Assembly: GCA_964019425.1 (NCBI GenBank)
Contig: OZ025793.1
Coordinates: forward strand, 434,001-498,000
Origin: Flectonema sp. DT1601
Taxonomy: Eukaryota; Euglenozoa; Diplonemea; Diplonemida; Diplonemidae
Length of the DNA stretch: 64,000 bases
Reading direction: 5' to 3'
Below the pieces are notes generated by a model, which saw only the letters and a program-made list of their open reading frames with translations, did no database searches and was not told the DNA's origin. Below, piece after piece: positions 53,597 through 61,826 of the stretch. A program made the translations under genes and the position numbers. Position 1 is the stretch's first letter. Each line of letters opens with the position of its first letter.

Positions 53597-55488
53597 ATTA
53601 AATAGAGTAGTGGGCCTAAGATTGATCCTTGAGGCACTCCTTTTGACAGCGTACGAAACTTACTGAAATGTCCATTTGCATCAACTCTGACCTTCCTATT
53701 GGTTAGAAAGTCCGTTATCCATCGAACGATGAAGGTTGGGATGCCCATTCTTTGTAGTTTTGAAAGTAAAATTCGATGGTTAATCCTATCGAAGGCTGCT
53801 GTGAAATCGAATGACAAGAAGACTGACCTCCTCCCCTTCGTGTGGTTGTTTACCATGGCGTCCACCAGAATTGTGATTTGTTCGCAGGTATTTCTGCCCC
53901 GTCTGAAGCCAGCTTGAATCGGACTGAGTGCTGAGTTTTCGGTAAGCCAATGCATGAGCCTGTCGTACACCAACCTCTCAGCCAGTTTGCCAACAACCGA
54001 AGTGAGTGTGATTGGTCTGTAGCTTTTAATATCGTTCCGCGGTTTGCCCGACTTGAACATCGGTTTGATTAACCCCTGTTTCCAAAGATATGGAACATTG
54101 GAGGATCTCCACGAAGAATTGATCACCTTTAATAAACAGTCAACTGCCTTCTGAGATAAGTTCTTAAGCATTTCGTTGTGAATACCGTCAGGGCCTGCTG
54201 CTTTGCGAGGCTTCAGGTTTTTAATTGCTGCTGATATCTCGGTATCTGTGAAGTCACAACAGATGTCCAATTCCAAGTCTTCTTTCTTCAATGAAGGGGC
54301 TTCGAGTTTAGCAGCATCCCCATCGGCCACAAAGAGGTCCAGAAATGCTGCAGGTAAATCGTTCTCAGATATATTTGATACGCTGATGTCCTTACCAGCG
54401 TCCTGTTGGAGTTCTTTAATCTTCTTGAAGGCGAAGTTAAAGTTGTTCCCCTTCTTCAGTTGGTCTTTCAGGTGACAGCCTTTAGATTTTAGAGATTCCG
54501 GTGAAGAGGTCTTCCACTTACGTCGGCGCTTGCCCTTAAATAAGATTCTCCTCCGCACGTTCCTCGCAGCTACTTCATGTATTATGTTATTTAATAATCC
54601 AACATTACCAGTGGCATCATCCGAGAACTTAGCCCTATCAATTCTTCTATCAAGTTGCTGTCTGAAAGCACTCCAGTTTGTAGATTTGAAATCCCAGACA
54701 GTTCGTTTCCTTGCTCCAACTGTTGCTTGAGAGAGGTGAGCCATTGTGTCGAAGATAGCGAGTAGAGGTCGATGATCCGAGTTATGTTTACTGTCTTCAT
54801 TTATGATTGAAAATTCTTCTAATACAATTGATCCTTTGAAGAATATAACGTCAGGTGAGGTACCACCGCCAGGAATGTCGTGTTTGGGCCGAGTAATTTG
54901 ACCAGGTCTGTTTGCTACGAGAACGTCATTGCGATCCGCCCAATTAAATAATTCTTTACCAGATTTGGTTGTCCTGGTAGACCAGACGAGGTTGTGTGCG
55001 TTAAAGTCGCCCGCAATAATAGACTTCGTTGTGATCGGAAGATCATCTTCTCTAATGATACACCCAGGGGGAGCGTAAACGTTAATAACATTGACACCAC
55101 CAACATTCAGCATCATAGCTTCGATACTGCTTGTTCTCGAAAATAATTCTTCATCACTGATTCCTTGTGAGAAGCATCTCTTTGCCATTATTATAATGCC
55201 ACCACCTTTTGTATTTCTGTCCTTCCTATATGTATAATAGCCAGGGTGCGAAATGTGTTCCTTCGACCAGGTTTCTTGTAAGCACAGTACATCCGGCGAG
55301 TAGTGAGATAGGAGTCTTTGAATATAAGACCCCTTCTGACTTATCGATCTACAGTTCCAGCTCAACACTGAGAGTAACGAATTTTCAGGTCCAGGGTTGC
55401 GTTCAACGTCGCCTGCCAGCAGTAATAAACTTCGGGTCAGTTCTTTTTCAGTTTGAGAGACAGTCGGTGCTGTTACAGTGGTCGGCAT
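53597..55488 (-). CDS. LINE ORF2, 5' part: 2A, endonuclease, RT start
   Basis: About 630 codons. The frame is continuous with ORF1, separated by one UGA (55555-55557) and 22 further codons before the ATG at 55488. Residues ~20-33 read LLLLAGDVERNPGP, a complete 2A consensus (D-V/I-E-x-N-P-G-P), which causes ribosome skipping between G and P. An APE-type endonuclease follows: SWNCRSI, CLQETWS, IAGDFNAHN, SPDVIFF and SDHRPLL. The RT begins with RKAAGPDGIHNEML, SYRPITLTSV, FDFTAAFDRI and KGVPQGSILGPLLYLIY, where the inverted-repeat element enters. Trypanosome ingi and L1Tc carry 2A at the same relative place. Confidence 0.9.
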
Positions 55489-55554
55489 CACCAGAACTTT
55501 ACTTTGATGTGACTCATTTTTAGACTTTGAAGGTAACGGTGTTCGTTTGTCAAG

Positions 55555-56976
55555 TCAGTTTGAGTCCATTTCAACATCAGCCGTTTCAGTAGTATCGGTT
55601 GGTTCTTCAGCACAGTGTCGCTTCAAATCACCAGATATAACTGGACCCTTGCCCGGGTTGAAGGTCGGCCCCAATTTGACCGGCTTTTCTTTTTTAGTTT
55701 CCTTGTTGATTACAAGGTACGCATCTTTGCCCATGTCGACGAAGCTTGATGATGGAACCGATTCAGAGATTGCAATTAACGTTTTGTTGCCACCCTTATG
55801 AAAACTAGCCACAATTGTGTGACTCCACTTGTATGCGTGCAACAGGTGATCGCTGATCTGTTGCGTCGTGAACTTCTTAATAGCCAGTGATTTAATTATA
55901 AAACGCTGACCAGTCGGCAGTGCGGGTTTCAGAGAATCCCCGAGTGATTCTCTCACTTTTTGAGTAAACCCGGGTTGAACTTTCAGCCCAAAGCACTCTC
56001 GGAACTTCGTGATGTAGAAGCTACCTTTGATTGCTGAAAGAACTGAAAGTTTGCCCAGCACCGCTTTGAAGCCCAAGTCCTTAACGAACTGAACTGTGTT
56101 CCAAGAGTCTTGGCCATTAGACCAAGATGGGTTTCTGATGAATAGATCTCTCTTCTCACTGGAGGTGTCGCTGTTGTTGTATTCCAGAATTTCAGAGATT
56201 CTGAAGCTTGGCACACGTATCGCCATAGATGTGTGCATATCGCATTTTTTAAATCCGAAGGGCGATGTCTTCAGCTCCCACTTTTTAATTAATTCTTTCA
56301 CCTTAGTGGTGAGAGTGCTCTCTGCTGATTTACTCCAGTCTTGTACGAATAGAACTGGGTCTGGCTGTGGTGGCTCGATGGTGTCTTCTCTTGCGGCAGT
56401 GAAATCTTTGCCACAAATCGGGGTGACAAATACCCTACGAATGACGCAGGTTCCGCACTTCTTTACGACTGGAAGTGCGACTGGGACTGTTGTTTTAAAC
56501 AGTTTAGATTTAGAGATGGCAGCCCAGTCGCCCTTCGTTCGTGTTTGCTTCAGTGCTTCATAATCAGCCTTTGAGCTGATGAGCACGAGTCCGTCCGAGT
56601 TGTTTTTGGAGGCATCGATTGCTTCTGAGAATTTAAGCGTAGGTGTTGCTTTAGCCCACGCTGCGTGAATGTACCACTCTGGCAGAGTGGGTTTCTTGTT
56701 GTTGGTAGTTGGTGTCGGGCCTCCATCATTTCCATCCCTCACCGTGCTCGCCGCTTCCTGTCGTTGTCCCCCGGACTCCTTCCCCTTCCTCTCTTGCTCT
56801 GTCGTCTTTCTCTTTGACGACTCTCCTTGTTTCACGCCGGAGTCCTCCGTCAGCTGCTCCAGCACTCTCATCGTGAGAGTCAAAACCCTCCTTCTCTTTT
56901 CTTCTCCTGCTAGCCCTTTCTCCACTTCTTGTACTAGCCGCATCACATCCAAAAGCAGCTCCTTACAACTGCTCAT
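55555..56976 (-). CDS. LINE ORF1 (gag-like, unknown fold)
   Basis: 473 residues from the ATG at 56976 (MSSCKELLLDVMRLVQEVEK). The N-terminus is a short coiled coil, followed by a charged low-complexity stretch (SSKRKTTEQERKGKESGG). The rest has no motif I recognise; no CCHC knuckle is evident. It ends VEMDSN and UGA. The codon after the stop begins with C (UGA-CUU), similar to contexts known to allow readthrough, and the next 22 codons lead in frame into ORF2. ORF1 proteins of related LINEs bind RNA. GC content is higher than in host genes nearby. Confidence 0.82.
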   Translation of the reverse strand: MSSCKELLLDVMRLVQEVEKGLAGEEKRRRVLTLTMRVLEQLTEDSGVKQGESSKRKTTEQERKGKESGGQRQEAASTVRDGNDGGPTPTTNNKKPTLPEWYIHAAWAKATPTLKFSEAIDASKNNSDGLVLISSKADYEALKQTRTKGDWAAISKSKLFKTTVPVALPVVKKCGTCVIRRVFVTPICGKDFTAAREDTIEPPQPDPVLFVQDWSKSAESTLTTKVKELIKKWELKTSPFGFKKCDMHTSMAIRVPSFRISEILEYNNSDTSSEKRDLFIRNPSWSNGQDSWNTVQFVKDLGFKAVLGKLSVLSAIKGSFYITKFRECFGLKVQPGFTQKVRESLGDSLKPALPTGQRFIIKSLAIKKFTTQQISDHLLHAYKWSHTIVASFHKGGNKTLIAISESVPSSSFVDMGKDAYLVINKETKKEKPVKLGPTFNPGKGPVISGDLKRHCAEEPTDTTETADVEMDSN

Positions 56977-57040
56977 TATAGTTTTATGTCTGTCAGAAAA
57001 CCCGCACAAAATCGACTCTCACCAGGTAATGGTAGGAAAT

Positions 57041-57082
57041 CAATAAAGTACAGAAACAGAAGTACAGAAAGTACAGAAAGAA
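57041..57082 (-). other. Spliced-leader relic at the LINE 5' end
   Basis: On the - strand, TTTCTGTACTTTATTG (57041-57056) is the 3' end of euglenozoan spliced leaders as I recall them. Two more TTCTGTACTT units stand just before it (57057-57078). It lies 64 bases upstream of the ORF1 ATG and directly after the A-rich tail of the upstream 283-bp repeat. No splice donor GT follows, so this is not an SL RNA gene. It is best read as the 5' end of a trans-spliced LINE mRNA copied back into DNA. Confidence 0.7.
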
Positions 57083-57146
57083 TTTCTTCTTCTTTTCTTT
57101 TCTTTTCTTTTTCTTTCTTTTTACTTATTTCTTCTTTTCTTTTTTT

Positions 57147-57428
57147 GGTTACACTCGTCTGTGCTTCCAGACTCTTTGTTTTTGTTCTTTTCACTTCTTT
57201 GTTTTGTCTTTCTTTTATGCTTTCTTTTGATTTAAGTCTGACAAATTGGAAAACACGGGAAACATAGGTAGGCTCCGCCTGAGGACGTAAGAAGAGCGGC
57301 AACGGAAAAAAATAAATGGTCACGCGTCCTTGAAATTGGACACATGAAGCTAATTCGGTTGCCATTCCTACCATCGATAAGGAAAACAAAGAGTCGAGCA
57401 TATAACTAGAGCGGTGGTCAAAGACCAC
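57147..57428 (-). repeat. 283-bp direct repeat, 5' copy
   Basis: The second copy of the sequence at 49535-49817, same orientation, differing at a handful of positions. On the - strand it runs from GTGGTCTTTGACCAC to GTGTAACC and continues into a long A/G-rich tail (57083-57146) that touches the LINE's SL-like 5' end. On its other side is an A8 tract (57429-57436, + strand) and then the GC-rich + strand ORF. Confidence 0.85.
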
Positions 57429-57514
57429 AAAAAAAAGATCTACCGAGAGAGGTGAGGCATAGCGCGTACGAGTGGTGCTACGGAGTCCCCGAAGGAATCC
57501 CAGAGAGGAAGCCA

Positions 57515-58954
57515 ATGGTGTCTTTCCCCATGGTAGAGATGATCCCACGACCCGCGTTAGGCGACCGGCGAGGCCGGGTAGCGGAGGCGGTAAGGACACG
57601 CCCACTGGCGATAACACAGGGGCCGACCAAGCGGAGATTGGGAGGACTCTCGCCATCAGACCTGAAGAAGACAAAGTCGAGTGACCCGCGGAGGGACTCG
57701 ATGGACGGCCCAGCTGGAGCTCCTTCATCGCACATTGCATCAGATGGGCCACCCCTAGCGGAGGCCAAGGAAACCAGGCAACAAGGGTCGGACAATGCCC
57801 AACAGCAAAACAGACTGCAGGAGGACCCCAAGCCGGGTAGCGGACGTGTGACACCGGACTGCGAACATCGCACAGGGCCCGAACAGGCAGAGACACCAAC
57901 AGGGGCTGACTCGCAACCGGGACGGGACAAACCGCCGACGGAGTCGAACGCGGAGGAGACAGCGTCGGCCGGTGGGATCGAGCAACAAGAATCAGAGAGC
58001 ACACAACAGGAAATCAAAGTGCACGAAGATTCGAAGCAAGAGACCGTGACCCGACTCGCTGACGGAGAGGCGATACCTGTGCTGCCTGACTATGAGCTCC
58101 TGCAGGCAGAATTTGAGAAGGGAACAGCGACGGCGGAGGCACGTGCTGAGAGGGGGCGGCAGGAGGAGGAGGTTAATGTAGTGAAGAAGCCAGCCGAAGG
58201 AACCGAGCCACAAGAGTCAGAAAGCGCCCAACAGGAAAACAATCTGCTGGAAGACTCGAAGCTTGCAACCAAGACAGGGTGCGATGATGCGACACCGGTG
58301 CTGCTGGAGGAAGGGAGTTCCCCTCGAACCGTGTTGGATGAACAGACGGCGAAGGATCACGCAGGGGACGGCATGCGGCTGCAGCGAGCTGTGTCGTCGG
58401 AGACATCAGACTCCGAAATGACATGCATGGACACAGATGTGACGAATTCGGGCGATGATGACACCTCAACATGCTCGGCACCGTCGGAAGATCCACCTGA
58501 GCTGGGAAAGTGTCTGTGTGGAGACAGATGGCTCCCGAGGAACTTTAGGAGGAGACCCTTGGCTAGTAATGGGTGGTGCAACAGATCCCGCAGGAAGAGA
58601 CTGAAGGGTACGTTGATGGTAAACTGTAGCAAATGCGACTTCGACCAATGCTGTGATCTGGCCGCGCTGAAAGCCAAACTCGCCAAGGAGGCGAAAAAGA
58701 CGAAGACGAAGAGAAGGAGAGCCCATGACAAGGCGCGGAAGGGACCGGCTGGAGCTGATCGGGACCCTCTGTATCTGAGTAGTACAGACGCGTCGTCGTC
58801 GGGTTCGAAGACATTAGGGAACTTTGCGAGAGAGCTGGTGAGACGGCGGAGTAATAGATGTAGGCTGCGGAAGCAAGTGTTTGGAAACAAGAGGAGAGTA
58901 GGAACAGGGAGCCTAACACGGTCATGCTCAGATAACGAAGAAGACGACGACTAG
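57515..58954 (+). CDS. GC-rich ORF of unknown function, probably mobile-element derived
   Basis: The frame is open from 57452; the first ATG is at 57515, giving 479 residues. The base composition is much richer in G+C than the flanking host genes. The protein is acidic and low in hydrophobics, with three imperfect repeats (RQQGSDNAQQQNRLQEDPKP; QQESESTQQEIKVHEDSKQE; PQESESAQQENNLLEDSKLA) about 100 residues apart, a Cys-bearing segment (CLCGDRWLPRNF ... NCSKCDFDQCC) and a basic tail (KKTKTKRRRAHDKARK). No known domain. It lies between a LINE-associated repeat and A-rich tracts (58986-59000, 59086-59111), so I suspect an ORF1-like product of another retroelement. A captured host gene is possible. 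Confidence 0.55.
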   Translation: MVSFPMVEMIPRPALGDRRGRVAEAVRTRPLAITQGPTKRRLGGLSPSDLKKTKSSDPRRDSMDGPAGAPSSHIASDGPPLAEAKETRQQGSDNAQQQNRLQEDPKPGSGRVTPDCEHRTGPEQAETPTGADSQPGRDKPPTESNAEETASAGGIEQQESESTQQEIKVHEDSKQETVTRLADGEAIPVLPDYELLQAEFEKGTATAEARAERGRQEEEVNVVKKPAEGTEPQESESAQQENNLLEDSKLATKTGCDDATPVLLEEGSSPRTVLDEQTAKDHAGDGMRLQRAVSSETSDSEMTCMDTDVTNSGDDDTSTCSAPSEDPPELGKCLCGDRWLPRNFRRRPLASNGWCNRSRRKRLKGTLMVNCSKCDFDQCCDLAALKAKLAKEAKKTKTKRRRAHDKARKGPAGADRDPLYLSSTDASSSGSKTLGNFARELVRRRSNRCRLRKQVFGNKRRVGTGSLTRSCSDNEEDDD

Positions 58955-59390
58955 GAAGAAGGAACATGTGAAAAAAAGTGAAAGGGAAAAAAAAAAAAAA
59001 GGGTCAGCAAAAAAAAAGAACCAATGCGTGACCAGGGAACACTGCGAACGAGCTTACTATACTACTCAGGGGTTAAAAAGAAATGGGGAAAAAAAAGAAA
59101 AAAAAAAAAAGCAAAACAAAACGTGACCTTGTGAGCCATCATGAGTTATAATTTACTTATCTTTTCTTCGCCATGGCGACGGGTAATCGTGGGACCTGTA
59201 AAACCAGCTTAAGACTGTTGATGTGGTTTATATTTTTAGCACGCATTCATACATCATAAGGATCGCTGGTTCCGAGGGTTTGCTCTCCCACTTACCTGCC
59301 TCTCTATCCCTCAAAAATAAAAAAAAGAAAAAAAATAAAGATTTAAAGAATCTTATTTATTATTTTCTTTCTTCATTAAGATATTTTTTC

Positions 59391-59501
59391 ATCACTTCCA
59401 GCCAATACTATGAAACTACAATCTTCGCGATTGGGTCCTTACTGATGCGGGCTACCCAGACCCCCTCGTAGTCATCAGTTTGTATTTTGCTAACTAAACT
59501 A
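59391..59501. repeat. Dispersed repeat R2, copy b
   Basis: Nearly identical to 4524-4632 in the same orientation, with one extra C and a few substitutions. Lies close to a diverged copy of R1. Confidence 0.8.
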
Positions 59502-59525
59502 AACTACCTTTAGTCGCTGTATCTA

Positions 59526-59586
59526 GAACTAATGTTAAATTCCAGTTTTGTATTTTACGTATAAAATCGAACGGTAGGGGTTAACC
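59526..59586. repeat. Dispersed repeat R1, diverged short copy
   Basis: Shares GAACTAATGTTAAATT, TTTTGTATTTTACGTA and a TCGAAC...GTTAACC end with the R1 copies at 4-86 and 30617-30699, but lacks about 20 bp in the middle. Confidence 0.65.
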
Positions 59587-59862
59587 TACGAAGGCGACAT
59601 TCTCTCTCAAGGCAAAATCGCACGCCTCGAGTGATACCACTTCGGATTTGATACAACACCAATGATGTTCCCGCTGATGCTCTTTCCTTGGCAAGTTTGT
59701 CTTGCCCTTGTACGTTAGTAAGATTCTCTTGTCGAGCGCGAGTTCCCGTCTGTAGACTTCTTTATTGTTCAGATGAGTTGAAGCGCTGCGTTTTTCTCCT
59801 AAATACTATACAATTACCAAGGTTGCATGCTTAGGATTTTATTTTCTCAGCACCCACCCAAG

Positions 59863-60684
59863 ATGGATGGACACCTATTTCGCTATGATAAGAAATTAGC
59901 AGCCATGCGCTACGGGCCAGTCTGGAGTGACAAGATATTAATTCACATTGCGGGATTAACCGATGGGTTAATGGCATGTCCTTGGACAACGGACGTGGCA
60001 GTAGCTGCTTCTGAAATTGGTTGGACACTTGTACAACCCATACTTTCAAGTTCATATCAAGGTTACGGGGTGAGCTCCCTAGACACAGATAGCGAAGAGC
60101 TAAAGTGCCTTATTTCTGCAATCAAGACATTTACGGCTGTTCATGAAATTACTCTTCTGGGACACTCTACAGGATGCCAAAACTCGGTACACTTTACTAG
60201 AAAATATCCTGAAGAGAGTGTTACTAGACTAATCCTTCAAGGTGCTGTAAGTGACCGAGAATACATGGAAACATTGGATACTACGAAGGGGTTTATAAAA
60301 ATAGCAAAGCAAATGGTACTACATAATAAGGAAGATGAATATTTAATGCCAAGGGAGGCTGATGAAGCTCCTATAACAGCAACACGGTACCTGTCTCTGG
60401 CTGATGTTGGGGGTGCAGATGATATGTTTTCAACAGATTTGAGTGATGAGATGCTGTCTTCGTTGTTATCTTGTCCAGTTCCAGCTCTTGTTGTCCTTTC
60501 TGAGTGTGATGAATATGTACCTCCTGGATATGATGTCACTCGTTCTGCAAAGCGACTGGCTAACGCTCTTGGACCCAAATCTTGTTTCTTTATCTTACCA
60601 ACAGGGAATCACTCTATATCTGATCCGTGTGATCAGAAACTATTTATAACACAGGTTGTGTCGTTTTTACAACAGACTCCGTAG
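59863..60684 (+). CDS. DUF1749 alpha/beta hydrolase
   Basis: 273 residues from the ATG at 59863, 12 bases after the acceptor TTTTCTCAG (59849-59850). Family landmarks are clear: HIAGLTDGLMACPW near residue 30, a VQPILSSSYQGYGVSSLDTD segment, the nucleophile elbow GHSTGCQ, LILQGAVSDREYM, an acidic residue in LSECDEYVPPGYD and the His in PTGNHSISDP, giving a Ser-Asp-His set. DUF1749 proteins are soluble esterase-like enzymes; fungal members include siderophore esterases. The substrate here is unknown. No signal peptide is seen, so it is probably cytosolic. Confidence 0.9.
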   Translation: MDGHLFRYDKKLAAMRYGPVWSDKILIHIAGLTDGLMACPWTTDVAVAASEIGWTLVQPILSSSYQGYGVSSLDTDSEELKCLISAIKTFTAVHEITLLGHSTGCQNSVHFTRKYPEESVTRLILQGAVSDREYMETLDTTKGFIKIAKQMVLHNKEDEYLMPREADEAPITATRYLSLADVGGADDMFSTDLSDEMLSSLLSCPVPALVVLSECDEYVPPGYDVTRSAKRLANALGPKSCFFILPTGNHSISDPCDQKLFITQVVSFLQQTP

Positions 60685-60773
60685 AGTCCTACTGAACGAA
60701 GATTTTTTGTTGTGTATGAACGTTTGCAGAATCTTGTTTTCTTTAATCTATTATTTCAATTAGGAAGAAAAAA

Positions 60774-60962
60774 ATGTCGGTAGACCCCGATTTGGGGACA
60801 CCAGACCTTTCTGGATGGTTAAGCAATCTGGTAGCACAATTAGTGTTTGATGACACAGCTTTCCTGACTGTATTCTCAGTGCTTGTGACTGGCTACTACA
60901 TCATAGCAGCAGCATTGTGGTTATTCAGTAAGGGGAGGAAAACCTTCTTCAGTGCTCCATAA
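60774..60962 (+). CDS. Small single-span membrane protein (62 residues)
   Basis: Starts after a T-rich tract and ATTAG (AG at 60762-60763). It has an acidic N-terminus (MSVDPDLGTPDLSGWL), one hydrophobic span at about residues 28-51 (LTVFSVLVTGYYIIAAALWLF) and a short basic end (KGRKTFF). The size and layout suit a small subunit of an ER or mitochondrial membrane complex. I do not recognise the family. It lies 89 bp after the hydrolase stop, typical of tightly packed polycistronic genes. Confidence 0.75.
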   Translation: MSVDPDLGTPDLSGWLSNLVAQLVFDDTAFLTVFSVLVTGYYIIAAALWLFSKGRKTFFSAP

Positions 60963-61387
60963 CATACTGTACATTTTATTAATTCGATTCATACATTTCT
61001 GATTAGTTGTTGACCACGAGTGATTAGCTTGAGTTCTGTATCAGATGAGCAATAGCAACCCCTAGAGAGGAAATATGAGAATCTGCAAGACTGGTAATCT
61101 GAGTGAGGAGGAGTAACCAAAACGTCGAAAACCCCAACTTGAGTTCCTCCTGACGTCAGTTTTAACGTTTTTTTTTTTCAATCCAAAAAATAATTATTCC
61201 TTTCTCTGGTATTTTGTGATAACTGCCTCTATTTCTAACTAAGCGGCAATAACCCTTTTGTGTGATGGAAACTTGTAAGGACTTAGCCAACTTATTTTCG
61301 CTCACAAAAATTAACCATTTGTTCTGTCTAAGAGTACGGTGGGTGATGAACATACTACACGGTAATTATGTCTTTCACTAAATTCAG
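60963..61387. other. Intergenic region
   Basis: About 420 bp; a T run at 61170-61179 and, at the right end, TTTCACTAAATTCAG (AG at 61386-61387), the acceptor of the next gene. Nothing else is visible. Confidence 0.5.
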
Positions 61388-61397
61388 GTTACACATT

Positions 61398-61692
61398 ATG
61401 GAAAAAGCAGAAAAACCCCAACCAGCAAAGAAATCAAAAAATAATACGGCAGTGAAGATTGCATTGGGTACTGCTGTTACTGCAATTGGTGCTGGGGCGA
61501 TTTATGCACTTGCGAACTCGGGGAATGATAAAAAAAAAGAAAATGACGAGGTATGCCATGGTTATCACCTTATTATAAAATATTGGTTTTCTGTTGTGCT
61601 TTAGAATTTAACAACAGGACTATGAGTTTGAAGAAGCTGTCGACAGGTACCTCGCACAAAATAGAAATCAGATTTCAGAAGCTGTTGACTGA
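61398..61692 (+). CDS. Small single-span membrane protein, two exons (75 residues)
   Basis: Exon 1 is 61398-61550 and exon 2 is 61618-61692 across a 67-nt GTATGC...AACAACAG intron. The ATG at 61398 is chosen over 61368 because the acceptor AG lies between them at 61386-61387. The protein has a Lys/Pro-rich N-terminus (MEKAEKPQPAKKSKNN), one Ala/Gly-rich span (IALGTAVTAIGAGAIYAL) and an acidic tail from exon 2 (DYEFEEAVDRYLAQNRNQIS). Unspliced, the frame would end at 61604 with unrelated residues. Possibly a mitochondrial inner-membrane or ER tail-anchored-like component; not recognised. Confidence 0.7.
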
Positions 61693-61826
61693 TGCTATGC
61701 GACGGTGTAAACAATTGTGCTATAATATTTGTGTAGGTAATTTCTTGTCTTAAAACCAAAAAAAGTCAATTAGTTTTTTTTTTTTTTTTTTTTTTTTTCT
61801 TTCGAAAGTATAATTAAAAAAAAAAA

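Larger units (their letters stand above)
49511..57082 (-). mobile_element. Ingi/I-like LINE (APE endonuclease, RT, RNase H), interrupted
   Basis: On the - strand: an SL-like 5' end (57041-57082), ORF1 (55555-56976), then ORF2 with a 2A motif, an APE-type endonuclease, a reverse transcriptase, RNase H and a CCHC knuckle, then a 3' UTR (49818-49994), a 283-bp segment also found upstream of ORF1, and an A-rich tail ending next to the tRNA-Ala gene. The domain order matches the I/ingi/L1Tc group. A 1575-bp inverted-repeat element (52018-53592) splits the RT. Apart from that insertion the frames are open, so this is a fairly young copy. The 283-bp segment may be part of the LINE's 3' end or a separate SINE-like unit. 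Confidence 0.88.
58955..59862. other. Intergenic region with A tracts and two dispersed repeats
   Basis: The A-rich tracts at its left may be the tail of the GC-rich element. Repeat R2 (59391-59501) and a diverged R1 (59526-59586) stand 24 bp apart. The region ends with ATTTTCTCAG (AG at 59849-59850), the acceptor of the hydrolase gene. Confidence 0.6.

Noticed and set aside
57041-57082. SL RNA gene
   Set aside because: No GT donor after the leader end, no Sm-site or terminator T run in place, and it abuts the LINE ORF1 leader.
49535-57428. LTR interpretation of the 283-bp direct repeats
   Set aside because: The enclosed element has APE endonuclease, RNase H after RT, a 2A motif and A-rich tails, which is a LINE. 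There is no integrase, protease or primer-binding site.
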